DNA of 64,000 nt from contig OZ024825.1 in the NCBI GenBank assembly GCA_964016985.1, positions 32,146,057-32,210,056 of the forward strand. Reading direction: 5' to 3'. Position 1 is the stretch's first letter, and each line of letters starts with the position of its first letter. The translations under genes were made by a program, and so were the position numbers. Source of the DNA: Anodontia alba (Eukaryota > Mollusca > Bivalvia > Lucinida > Lucinidae). Shown here in pieces: positions 35,632 through 47,800 of the stretch. The notes under the pieces were generated by a model that was not told where the DNA came from, ran no database searches, and saw nothing but the letters and a program-made list of their open reading frames with translations.

Positions 35632-36589
35632 AGCTGAATGAACCCCCTATGAATTCACCCCTGTAACAGCCATACACAAATACACAAAATAACAAGCACT
35701 ATAACAACCCTGATGTCTTAAGAGATAGCTGCTGGTTCCCACTCAAATTTTCTAAACTGCTGGAACCAACAGTGACCTTTGACATGACCAGGCTATACAT
35801 ACAATTGAATAATGAGACAAAGTGTCTCTGGAGTGTAATGGAGATGTTATAATACGGGCATGGCCAATGTTGCCTGCACGCCTATAGTTAACATGCATGG
35901 AACTCATCACTGTATCCTGCCCATGTCTCTCAGCTGATCTGTGCCAGTTACCAATCTTGCGAATTGAAAACTGGCAAGAAACAGTTATTTTCTTAAAATG
36001 ATTTTTTTCTTTCTTTTCGTGAATTTTTAAAGATGTTTACAAATAGCAAGAAATATACACACATTATTTTCAATAAAAAATGCAAAAATGAAAAAAACTG
36101 ATGACTAATTTTGAATGATTTACCTGGTGCTTTCATCTCAGTTTGTCAGAAGCATATCAGATACTATAACTCAAAGCATCTGCTGATAATCGTAATGCTA
36201 TAGAACCAGTCGGATTTTGACACTGTATTACCGAGATAATTTTCATACACATTTTTCCTACACTCGTTTAACTTCCATTTCATTGACTGAAGCAACTGCA
36301 GAAATTTCAAAGCTACATAAAGGGTTTAAAAAAATGTATATATTTATTCTTGACTACTTCAATAATGTTGGTCATTATTAAAGAGAAGCTCATTGGAAAT
36401 GAACAGCTAATCAAGGTGACAACTGGCTAGAATCATAATAAAAAATAGAGCCAGTCTAGTGTATTTTTTTTTCATCTGCATCATTACAGATTGTGACCCT
36501 GTCCTGCATCAACAAAAACAATAACACTTTTCGACTAACTGAAAATTAAGCAATTGTCATGCCTGTTTCTAGGCAGTGCCTAAATTCAT
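35632..36589. other. Intergenic, no recognised feature
   Basis: The stretch 35745-35985 has somewhat higher GC and is open for some 75 codons on the minus strand, without start or recognised domain. The rest is AT-rich. Confidence 0.35.
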
Positions 36590-36800
36590 ATTACATAGAA
36601 TAAATATCCTAAGTATTTGTAAAAACATGCCTGAGCAAACAGTGTAGACCCAAATATACTGCATAAAGCAGCATCTGATAAGGGCCTATACTGTTTGCCA
36701 CTCATCCAGCAGTTTTTAGACACATGACCAGGTAGACAAATGGAGTCGTTCAAATTTTAGGACAGGCATGTTAAGGAGTTGTTTTCAAATATTTAGGGTA
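36590..36800. mobile_element. PA-family hairpin MITE, diverged
   Basis: AATATCCTAAGTATTTGTAA, GTGTAGACCCAAATATACTG and TTCAAATATTTAGGG. Confidence 0.6.
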
Positions 36801-37155
36801 AAAACAGTATGAGAGGTGTAATAACAGAAGATTTTAATCATTAGACCATATCGATATAGATCTGATAACTTTTCAAAACATCAGAAACACAAATCATCCT
36901 GCATATCCCTACCTGACCAGGATTTTTGCTGTTCACTTCAGCATTTGAGGCTTGAATAAACTGATACAGAGAATGCCAATTTCTGATATTTCAGGACACA
37001 CGCACACAACCTCTGAATCAGCAGCTGTATTTTTGTTTCACTGAAAACAGGCTTATAATTCCATTCAAATTGTCTCTGAAATGTACAGCACTGTGAAGGA
37101 GAACAGGGAAGGCTCTGTCTAAATAGAAAGTGCCTCTAGGGTATTCAGTCAGTCT
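36801..37155. other. No recognised feature
   Basis: A PF-like arm (TTATAATTCCATTCAAATTGTCTC) appears near 37051, otherwise nothing. Confidence 0.3.
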
Positions 37156-37159
37156 GTGC

Positions 37160-37378
37160 ATACATTACGAAAACATGCCTATTCAAATATACTGAAAATT
37201 TTACCACCAAAAAATGAAAATTTTCAGATAAAAACTCTATTTTTCATATTTCCACAATCTATGTTTTTGAGCAGAAATAAGAAAAATAATGTATACCCCT
37301 GTAAACCCCAGTTTTACTCTATAGTGGGGTTTAAGGGGGTCAACATTATATAGGCATGTTTTCGTGATGTGAAAATGC
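37160..37378. mobile_element. PD-family MITE with one hairpin arm deleted
   Basis: Ends ATTACGAAAACATGCCTATT and GGCATGTTTTCGTGATG. The left core arm is missing: TTTCATATTTCC runs directly into ACAATCTATGTTTTTGAGC. Confidence 0.8.
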
Positions 37379-37489
37379 TAAATATCCTACTACAGGCTCT
37401 TTCATGTTTGTACATTTCAAGAGTATTGTGTGGTTCATCAGTCACAATAGTTATTACATTTTTCTGCCCACAAGCTGATATTTTCAACC

Positions 37490-37675
37490 TTTAGCTGGTA
37501 AATATCTAAAATTTCCAACACTTTATTCCATATCTTTTTGTCAAAATTTTGTCTTTTATGCATTTGTTTCACAAAATACAGTGCAGAATGGCAAACAGGG
37601 TATACCCTGATCAGGCCATTTTATTAGAAAACTTGTTTTATTATGAAATCTCAGGACAATTGCCATACTTATATT
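37490..37675. mobile_element. PA'-family MITE, degraded
   Basis: AAATTTCCAACACTTTATTC, GCAAACAGGGTATACCCTGA and CTCAGGACAATTGCC are recognisable parts. Confidence 0.45.
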
Positions 37676-38029
37676 CCCTGTGACCATATATGCTGATCTA
37701 TGTCTGAAATGGTTGGAATATGTTTATTGTTCAAACTAAACATGGTCTCAAAATCAACAGCACAATAAAGACCATATTTAAACTCAAAGTGTATTGTTCA
37801 GATCCTATGGTCTGTCATCCAAGCAAAAATATATTTTAAGGACTTTCCAAACATGTCAAAATCTAGTAAAAACATAATTTTTTTTTCCTCACAGAATTCC
37901 AGTTCTCCTCACTACAGTCCACTTTTTCTTGTACAGCCAAATATTATCCTCTGTATGCTTTTTTTCCTTACTCCAAATAAGATTTGTTTTAAACAAAAAT
38001 ACTGACAGATTTCCTATTTCTTGACAAAA

Positions 38030-38259
38030 TATACACCACAACCTCTTTATAGCTCTGTTGTTGGGGTCCAGATCATAAACCATGTTAGTTAAACAACCGT
38101 GTTATATCCGAACAAAAATGTATAGATTATATTGAAAAATGACCATTTATGGTCATTTTTCAATATAATCTATACATTTTTGGGATCTATCTTTGAACTG
38201 TGTTATATCAAAAACCTTGTTATAACGAACCATGTTATAAAGGGGTTGTAGTGTATATT
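38030..38259. mobile_element. PI-family hairpin MITE
   Basis: ACACCACAACCTCTTTATAG and TTATAAAGGGGTTGTAGTGT ends; TATTGAAAAATGACCATT hairpin. Confidence 0.9.
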
Positions 38260-38695
38260 GTTTGTCACATCTTTATTTTAAATCAATGCTTTCCAGGTCC
38301 ATATTTACCCATGTGTTCAGACAGACATGCCTGAACAAACTACACAGACCAGATGATGCAGATGTTCCCTCTGGGGAATGATTTATTTCCTTTAAAAGTA
38401 GCCCTCATTTTTGGAAAGGATTTTAAACACTTGGGAAGCAAGTTCCTGTCTGCAGAAGCTGTCTCCCTTTGAAAAATGGTGGTAAAATCTTCAGATGTAG
38501 CTATACACCTTAACCCTTGTCATGCTGAATAAATTAAGATACCCACTTCTAATTTTGAGCCAATCAGATCACTTGATCTGAATTGTTGATACAAATTCAC
38601 ATACTTGTTTACAAACAGTGCAGATCTAGATCAGAAGCCAACTAATCTGGATCTACACTGTTTTCAAAAGCAGGGCATATCAGGGTTCAGCAGAA
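38260..38695 (-). terminator. DNAI4-like 3' UTR and candidate polyadenylation signals
   Basis: On the minus strand AATAAA occurs at 38382-38387 and again at 38272-38277. The first 185 bases after the stop are a PB MITE; the next part (38355-38490) is a diverged PH-like fragment that contains the nearer hexamer. Which signal is used cannot be told from the sequence. Confidence 0.4.
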
Positions 38696-38702
38696 CTAGG
38701 AT
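38510..38702. mobile_element. PB-family MITE at the DNAI4-like stop codon
   Basis: It starts TTAACCCTTGTCATGCTGAA and ends around GGGTTCAGCAGAACTAGGAT. The right end overlaps the last codons and TAG stop of the minus-strand DNAI4-like exon. Confidence 0.85.
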
Positions 38703-38830
38703 ATCTCTTCTTCCAGATCATCCTGTAATTGATCTTCTGCTTCAGCATCCTCTTTGTTCGCGTCCTGGGCTTGTTGATGCTGTAACTGACTCGCTAAGCT
38801 TGTGTTGATGATCTTCATCAATACATCAGC
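38696..38830 (-). CDS. DNAI4: DNAI4-like last exon: acidic tail and stop
   Basis: The acceptor is TTTTCAG. The exon encodes ADVLMKIINTSLASQLQHQQ, then an acidic tail ending EEEIS and TAG. The last two or three codons, the stop and the following bases align with the end of a PB-family MITE that runs on to about 38510. A second in-frame stop (TGA) lies two codons later inside that MITE end. Confidence 0.85.
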   Translation of the reverse strand, partial: ADVLMKIINTSLASQLQHQQAQDANKEDAEAEDQLQDDLEEEIS

Positions 38831-41800
38831 CTGAAAATAATAATACTGTATCAACCACCATATCAGATTAAAGGGAGACAACCCTGTCAATACTGTGTCA
38901 TCTACTATATCAGATTAAAGGCAGACAACTGTCAGTAATAATACTGTGTCATCCACCACATCAGATTAAGGTGAAATGATATACATTAAAGTGAGACAAC
39001 TCTTTGATTTGTCCCTTTCTAAAAAGGTATCTACTCTATAAGGAAAGAATTTGCTCCCTCTGGGAGCAAATTCTTTCCTCATAGAGTAGAACCATTTTCA
39101 GAAAGGGCTTGGCTTACATTAAAGCAAACAAGAAATTACAAAAATTGTCTCCCTTGGCAGAAATGGCGTAAAATCTATCAGGTGTATCCAGTCCCCTTAA
39201 TATTTTGTGGGCTTTTCACAATAATAGCAGATGACAAACAGCAGACAACAAGTTTGTGACATTTTTCTTACTTTCCCAAGGAAATATTGATTAAAGGAAA
39301 CGGATACATCTTTAAAGGAAATATCTTGGACAAATCTGTAAAACATTTGCCTCTCTCTCATTGAGAGATAATGTCACCCTTAAAGTGCCGAAATTAAATA
39401 TTAGCTTAGCCCATTTTTGAAAGGTTTCAAACAAAACACAGCTTCCAGTCAGCAAAAGTTGTCGCCCTTTGCAAAATGGTGGCAATATTTTCCAGGTGTA
39501 TCCATTCACCTGAAATATGGTAACTGTCCTAAAATTTCATACACCAAAGTGTCTGACAAAACGACATATGCAAACAGTGCAGACCCAGATCAGACTGCTG
39601 ATCAGGGTCAGACTGCTGATCAGGGTCAGACTGCTGATCAGGGTCTACACTATTTGTCATTCCACTATTTTAAGCAGCAGGTGCATAAAAGGCAAAATTT
39701 AGGCCAAAATAGTATGGAATAAAGTGTTCAAAATTTTAGGAGATTTACCGTATTGTTCAAAACTAGTGGATGTGGTGCTCATGGGGATATTTGTTACAAA
39801 TTCTGCACTTTTTCAATTTTCCCTGCAAAAATGCCCAGATTACTATTGTTAGTGACAAACAGTGCATACCCTGATCGAATGCTTCATGCTGTCTGAATAC
39901 TTCGGGTAGGTATGGTACTTTTTTCACTAATGTTTTATCACTGGCACTGCTTCAAATGTAATATCAAACTGGCTGTTAGTTTGTAATCAAGAACTTAACC
40001 TTTATCCCTCTAAAGGCAAATTCAGTAGATAACAAACTGATGATATTTTTCTCATTTTTCCACAAAATAGGCTTTGACAATTTATGCAAAAAGTCTCCTT
40101 AAGAGACAATTCGCATAAAATGTCAAAGATTATTTTCTGGAAAAAATAAAAATATTTCAAAATGTTATCTGCTGAAATTTTCACCCAGCATGCTAAGCAT
40201 TATCTTACATGCCATAGTCAAGGCAACCTCTACTTACCTGTTTCTCAGGAGCTGCTGGTATAGGCATAGATCTCAACTGTAATACTGTCACCTGACCTTC
40301 ACTATCACCAACCAGCAGACACTAAAACAAAAACCAAAAATGTAGGGGTTGTTTTAGGAAACCAAACAGCAAGTGCTCCAAGTCTGCATGTTCAGAGACT
40401 GATGGTCTGTGTTGTACAAAAGTATAATCTACAGTATCAAATGAGCCCTATCACACAAAATGGGCCTCGGTGCATACCCAGCTCAAGACAACCAACCAAC
40501 AAAGTTATGAAATTTTCTTATTTCTCTCATAGCTACAGATAAGAGGGGGTATCCACATAATATTTTTCTTATTTCTCGACGAAAACATATGTTGTGGGTA
40601 CTCATCAGCTTCTAATGACTACCGTATACAGGCATGCACTACCCGCAGTTGTATAAAACCCGCACCCTATTTGTAAGCTCAAATCCCAGAGAAAAAAGTA
40701 ATTTCGGATGTAAAACCCGCATCAAGAAAATGCTAAAACAGTTGGGATCTTGAACAGCGAAAGGGCCATCAAATTTACAATTTGTTTTTCTTTCTTTTTT
40801 TCTTTTTTTTACGTTTGAATACAAAAAAAAGTGCATCTATCATTTTCGATATTAATAGCCTATCAGTCCAGAATGTTTTTTTTTCTGTATTGTTCGATAT
40901 TTAATTCTTTTAAAAGCTCAAAACAATAAATTGTGATTTAATTTCATTATTAAATCGGCTAACATGTTCATTATCATTATTTCCATTTATGTAAATATCC
41001 TTAATGATGTTTACTGTCATGCCTGACGCACACGGCTGATCGTCGGCATCTCTGATACCTTCTTTTTTCCTTCTGAGAGATAACTGCTACAGACTTATGC
41101 ACTCAATACCATAATTAACATTATCTTCCTCTAGGTGGCATTTTTCAAATACGAAGAATATGACATGCGCAGACAATGCCATAATTAATCATGCCCTTGT
41201 TGCTGCTGGTCTCCTGCGTCATATACCGGTAAGTAGCTTTACTACCGTGTATATGGAACATAACCATCCATGTGACAAATAAAAATGGCTTACTGAATCA
41301 AAACAATTAAATGAATGAATGATTAATGGGCCAATTAGCGGAATTCCCAGCAGGCTTCAGAGAGACACTTTGCATAATTAACATACCAGTAGGTACAAAC
41401 ATGAATACACATACCGTACTTGACTTATTTTGCTCTCGAATCCATTGCGTGGCATAATAATGGGAAAATTTCACAATACACATCGAATTTCATGGAATAA
41501 AAAATCCCTGAAATTATTGTTTGGATGCATTAACCGCATCCCTTTGTCATGCTGAAGATATTGAGTGAAAAAAAGTGCGGGTAGTACATGCCTGTATACG
41601 GTACCCACAACATATGTTTTTGTTGAGAAATAAGAAAGATATCAGCATTTTTCAGATGAAAAAAGCGCCTTATCTGTTGCTATGACAAAAACATATGTTG
41701 TATGTACTCATTAGAAGAGACTCACTTAGGCATCTCAATGAAGTTCTTCTAATGAGTAATGAAAATGTATGTTTTAACAGAGAAATAACCCTCAGAGAGG

Positions 41801-44800
41801 CACTTCTAATAAGTACCCACAAAGTATCTTTTGGTGGAGGATTAAAAGTTTTCTCTGTATTACCCTCATCTAGAGCTATTTGTAGCCATTACGAAAACAT
41901 GCCTATTCAAATATATTAAAAATTTTACAACCAAAAAAAGGAAAATTTTCAGATAAAAAATTCTGATATTTTTCATATTTCTGCTCAAAACATAGATTGT
42001 GGGTACTTGTTAGAACCCCCTTAGTGAGGCATTCTAACCAGTACCCGCAATCTATGTTTTTTAGCAAAATAAGAAAAATAATGTATACCCATACATGCCA
42101 TAATCTGTGGATTAAAATCTGTGAGATAAGGCAAAAATTTAAGGGAGATTTGACAAAATTCTGTGAGATTCTTTTAAACATCACTTTGGAGCTCCCCCAA
42201 TATAATCTAAAGCTTTTTTTTCATGTAAGAAGCTTGTGAAAACCACAATAGTATGTAATTTATGTTTATTTCTTCATAAAATCAGCTGGAAAATTGTCTG
42301 AAAATTCTGTGAGATTTGGATTTTTTATGGGAATTGCCTTTCACATTGGCCAAATTCTGTGAGATTTTAGCTCACAGTGTGAGATATGGCATGTATGTAT
42401 ACACCTGAAAACCCCAGTTTTACTATATAAAAGTGGGGTTTAAAGTGGTCAAAATTATATAGGCATGTTTTCGTGATGATATGCAAACATTAAAGGCCAA
42501 GATCAGCTTAAAAATTATGTGGATACATACGTGTCAAATTTACAATTATTCAGAACATGCTTATGTGGAAAATGTTATTGAATGGTATAAGAAGCAGATG
42601 TTTACACTAATATTTTGTCGTGGTGGTGTGGGCAGGGCAAATGGTGAAGGTGGGGCTTTTTCCAAGTTTTTCAGAACATGGAGATACAGACTATCAAATC
42701 ACTGGGAATGAAGAGTAGAATAAGTTTTCACATGACATTGCAAATCCCAGCACTTTGGTGCTAAACTGCCCTAAGGGCAGTTTAGCACCAAAGTGCTGGG
42801 ATTTGCAATGTCATGTGTCCATCTAGTTGCCCTAAGGGCAGTTTAGCACCAAAGTGCTGGGATTTTCAATGTCATGTGTCCATCTAGTTTGTAGTATGGA
42901 GCTACTCATGAAAAAAATCTCTTGAAATAATACCAAGAAATGCTTACCTCGGAATTTCTAGCAAAAGTGACAGAGGTTTGTTTGGCACCAGAAGTAGGAT
43001 TGTTGATAATCACTGGATCCAACCTGCATAAGAATTTAATAATGGCATTATCAATGGGAAATACATACCAAGGTAATGGGAAATACAGATAATGGAAATA
43101 CAAATCCTTGGTCATTTTAACATAGAAATTGGATAGTTTTATGTGTAAACTGGAATTTTTTTACATTAACAAAGAAGAAACTAAGTTGGTTTGACACTTT
43201 GCAAGGGGCCACTCCTGCATACCAGGAGCTAAGGACTTATACTGTCTGCAAGAAACTCAGTGTTCTATTAACCCTTAAACTGCCAATCACAACAACTGTC
43301 CTCTGCTTTGTCATCTGCTTGTGATTTTAAAAGTCATTTTGCGAACAGTGTGGACCAAGATCAGACTGCTCCTCTAGGAGCAATCTGATCTGTGTCCACA
43401 CTGGTTTGCCTATATGCAAAAAGTATGTTTGAAAAGTTTGCAAGAATATGCAGCAGACGACATAAACAGAACACATTTTCAGATGCAGGTTTTCTTGGCA
43501 TTTTAAGGGTTAACAGCTTCAGATAAGGCATTTGTTTCAACTGAAAAGTTCTGATACTTTTCTTATTTCTTCACAAAAACATATATTGTGCATACTCATT
43601 AGAAGTGCCTCTCTAAGGCACTTCTAATGAGTACCCATATGTTGAAAACATATGTTGAGGGCACTCATTAGAAGTGCCTCTCTGAGGCACTTCTAATGAG
43701 TACCCACAACATATTTTTTCATGGAGAAATAAGAAAAATATTATCTGTAGCTATTTCTGTTACAACCGAAGCAATAACTTACGTGCTGATGTTCAGATCC
43801 CAGACTTCAACTGCACCTTCATTAACACATGCAAATACTGTAGATGATCTTGGTGACCATGCTATATCATAAACTGGTTTCTGAAGAAAAAAATAATTTC
43901 TCAATTTTAACAGACTTTCTTTTCTAACTCAATAAATAACTTTTGCAGACTAAAAAACTAAATGTAAATTGATATATAGAAACATTTGAAAACTATTGTT
44001 GTAGCACCATTGTTTTTATATCATTTGACAAACTTTTCCATTAATAGCTTTAACTACAATCCAGCTGCAATTAGAAAATGAAGTTAAAACAAAGAATGTA
44101 ATAAAATCATGATATCACTGAGATATTAGACACCACATTTTAATGAAAAAATTGGACAATCTTAACTGATAAAAAGAAATACTGATGATATACAAACACT
44201 CTCATCAAGAACTAAGCCTGTCAGATTAAAAAGTAAAACAACGGTTTAATGTCAGGGGTAGTATTTTATGTTAACTTAATAGACAGAAACAAAGAAAAAA
44301 TTATTCAAGAAGTAGAAGTTAAACTCACTGTTGAAGAGAAGAAATTGAGAATTGGTTTAGGCCTGTCTTGATGCCACAATCGAACACTCCAATCTGCACT
44401 ACAGCTGATGAAAATATCATTGACGAATGGTGACCAGGCTATCTTATACACTGGACCCTGTAAACATATAAAAACATAAAATGTTCCAGATAAGATGCAT
44501 TTTTCAACCAAAAAGTTTCAACATTTTTCTTATTTCTTCTTGAAAACTGATGCTTTAACCAGATGACATTCTAACTTTCATAAATTATTTTAATATTTTT
44601 TTCAGAGAAAATATGGCTTCAGATTTCTGAAAAATAAAAACAAAAATTAAAAATGTCATCTGCTGCAGTTGTGGCTGGCCCACAAAAGGTTAATTCTTGT
44701 TTTGCTGAATAAATTAAGATGCCACGCTCACTTCTAAATTTCAGCCAATCAGATTACTTGGTTCAAGTTATTAATACAAATTCAAATATTTAATGAAAAA

Positions 44801-47800
44801 TAGTGCAGATCCAGATCAGATGGCTTCTTCAGAAGCCAACTGATCTGGATCTACACTGTTTGCTAAGACAGGGCATGTCGTGTTCAGCAAGAGAAGGGTT
44901 AAAATATGGCTTGAGATTTCATATATGAAACATCTGCTAGGCAGGTGATTCACATGATGTGGATTCTGACAGCCTGTAAAATTTCAGTTAGTCTCTTGTT
45001 TTTGAAGTAGATCAAAAATGAAATGATTTTTTATCATACCTCTAAATTAGTGTTGGCAACATTAATTCAGAAATATGATAAGAAATCATTTCATTTTTGA
45101 TCCTCTTCAAAAATGAGAGAATCATTGAAATTTTACAGGCTGTCAGATGCCAGAACTTATGATTGTATTGATACCATATATCTTTATTTACCCTTTCTTG
45201 GATACAAAATGTCTGTTTTTGATGAATATGGAGCCTTTAAGTCTTATTTTCTCTGATTTTTTTTTTTTTTATTATTGTTAAAAAATCAGAAATGTCATCT
45301 GCTGCAGCTGTCATCAGCACTCTGAGTGCTGAAGTATTGTCAGACAAAAAAAAAAAACAAAAAAAAAAAACAACAACATTATTTCTTCACAAAACAGGTT
45401 TTGTTGCTCATCAGAACTATCTCAGTAGGGTAGTTCTAATACCTACAACAATAATTTCCATGGAGAAATCATAAAACTAATTCTAATGATACCCCTCATG
45501 TGTTGTGCTCTGCACACTGACTACATTGATCCTCATGTGATATAAAGACACTTACCGTATGTCCCGAGTAACTCTCTAAGAACTGTTCATTATAAGAACA
45601 TGAACATCTGTGGATATGTCCATCTTCAGTTCCTGCTAAGTAACTGAAAATATACAAAATCCAATTAAATCAAGCTATCATAACAACCTTAGATATCGGG
45701 ACAGACATGCCTTAGCAAACAATGTAGACCTTGATCAGATGCCACAGAATGTGGCATCTGATCTAGGTCTACATTGTTTGCTACTCAGTCCACCTACATT
45801 GTTTGCCACTCAGTCCACCAGTTTAGACAGATCAATAGGTAGTAAAATGGACCAGTTCAAATTTTAACACAAGTAGGTTAAGGTGTCCCAATATTTAGTA
45901 AATGGTAAAATGTTTCTTTGAGAATGTGAAATGTGCAGATTCATACCTCTGTTTATGCCAAATGCATGCATTCTAAAGAAATACATTTCATTTATTTTTA
46001 TAAATCAATGTAACTGATGAGCCCAGCACTGGACAAATGTTTTTTGTTCAGGAAATTTTTGTTTTATGATGCACTGAGGGCTATCTTAGGGTAATGTGTA
46101 AAAATGTATTATTTTCATCTTAAATCATTTTACTGAAAATAATAGTAAATTCCAAAAACCTTTGGCAATAGAATTGTTTTTTAAAAGCATACAAATATAT
46201 TCTAACCCTCTTGAATATAATTTAATATGATGAAAACTGTGGGATCTCAGTGGAAACATCTGACATGCTGAGGAATCTTTTCAAAAGAACAGTTAGTAAT
46301 GCCAGACTTAAAAATATTCTGCCTGCTCCTAATTGTCATAACACAGCCAGATTTTGCTTCAAATTACACTGAACTCTTATAATCCCTTGAAAATTATAGC
46401 AAAATATACTTATTGTTGATGTACTATTAATGTTAATGAAACATATACTAAATATCATATATATATTATATTGTAAGGTATATCAACAAATGGTATACCA
46501 AACGGGGAGAATAAATGGGTTTCTGTATTACTGTATATTAACTGTAAAAAGAAAAAAACAATATTGTATAAATCAAAATTGTAGCAGATGAAGTTCCATT
46601 TTATTTTATTGTTTTTCAGATAAAATAAGGCTTGACATTTCATGTGAATTGCCTGCCTAGTAGACATGTCACACAAAATGCCCTATTTTTGCTGAAAATA
46701 AATATAAAAAATCAAAACGTCATATGCTGCAGTTGTGACTGGAACTTTAAGGGTTGAAATTCTTACATATTAGAATCTCTCGTATGGAAATCAAAACAAA
46801 GTCCACCGGCATGGCGGGAAATAAATGCTTCCCCTTTTTTCTCTTTCTTTCCACCCATTCTTGTAGGCATCTTTTTTAACCTCATCAAATCTGAAAACAT
46901 GAAAAGATAAATTAACATATAACTAGAAATATGTTCGTAAAACACTATGTCCCCAACTATATGCTTGGCCTTACAAAAATGCCGAAGTTGAAAGAGTTAC
47001 CTTAGTATTGTAATAATTTCTCATCGTTGCTTTACATGGAAAATTCAAGAAAATCTGATATCCTGTGAGCCACAAACATCTTTATAAGATCAATCAAAAA
47101 AGATCCTTATAATCTGCCATCCCAATAGTCAATGTTATTATCTTATTCTTCTCAGAAAATAAGACTTAATATTTCATGTGAATCACTTCCTTACAAGTCA
47201 CATAAAATGCTAATCCTATTTCTAGAAACTTTAGGAAAAATTTAAAATGTCTGCTAATATATAAATTGAGGACTTAAAGACTGCATCCTTACCATAGCTT
47301 TCAAATCCCTTCCTGATGGACCACTGTGTGACCCTACCATCTGTTGATATTGAAACTAACACTTCTGCTGTCTCTTCTCCTGACCCTCGTTCCTTCTCTA
47401 TCCATTTGATTTGCCATACTGGAGCTGTGTGTTTGCCCACAGACAAGCTAGAGGAGACAAAAGATAGAGCTCATATCATAAACTGAAAGTTTTACAGTCC
47501 AAAAAACTCAGCTGTTGTAACTGCCTTTATCAGTACTCATAGAAGTAAAAATACAGCAAAATAAGAAGCTTTTGCTTTCATCAAACCAGGGCCCAATTGT
47601 TCAAAACTAATGATGTTGTTAGTTAACGTATCCTTAAAACTTTAATCATTAAATATGGCATAATGTGCTTATATTTTTGCTGAAAAAATATGAGCAGCTT
47701 TTGCATTTGCAAAAGCTACTCACATTTTTTCAGCAAAAATACCTGTGAATTAGATATTGTACTTACTAGAACAGTTAACATTTTGACCACTCATGAGTTT

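Noticed and set aside
35745..35985. Coding exon on the minus strand
   Set aside because: It is open for about 75 codons but lacks convincing splice sites and any recognised motif.
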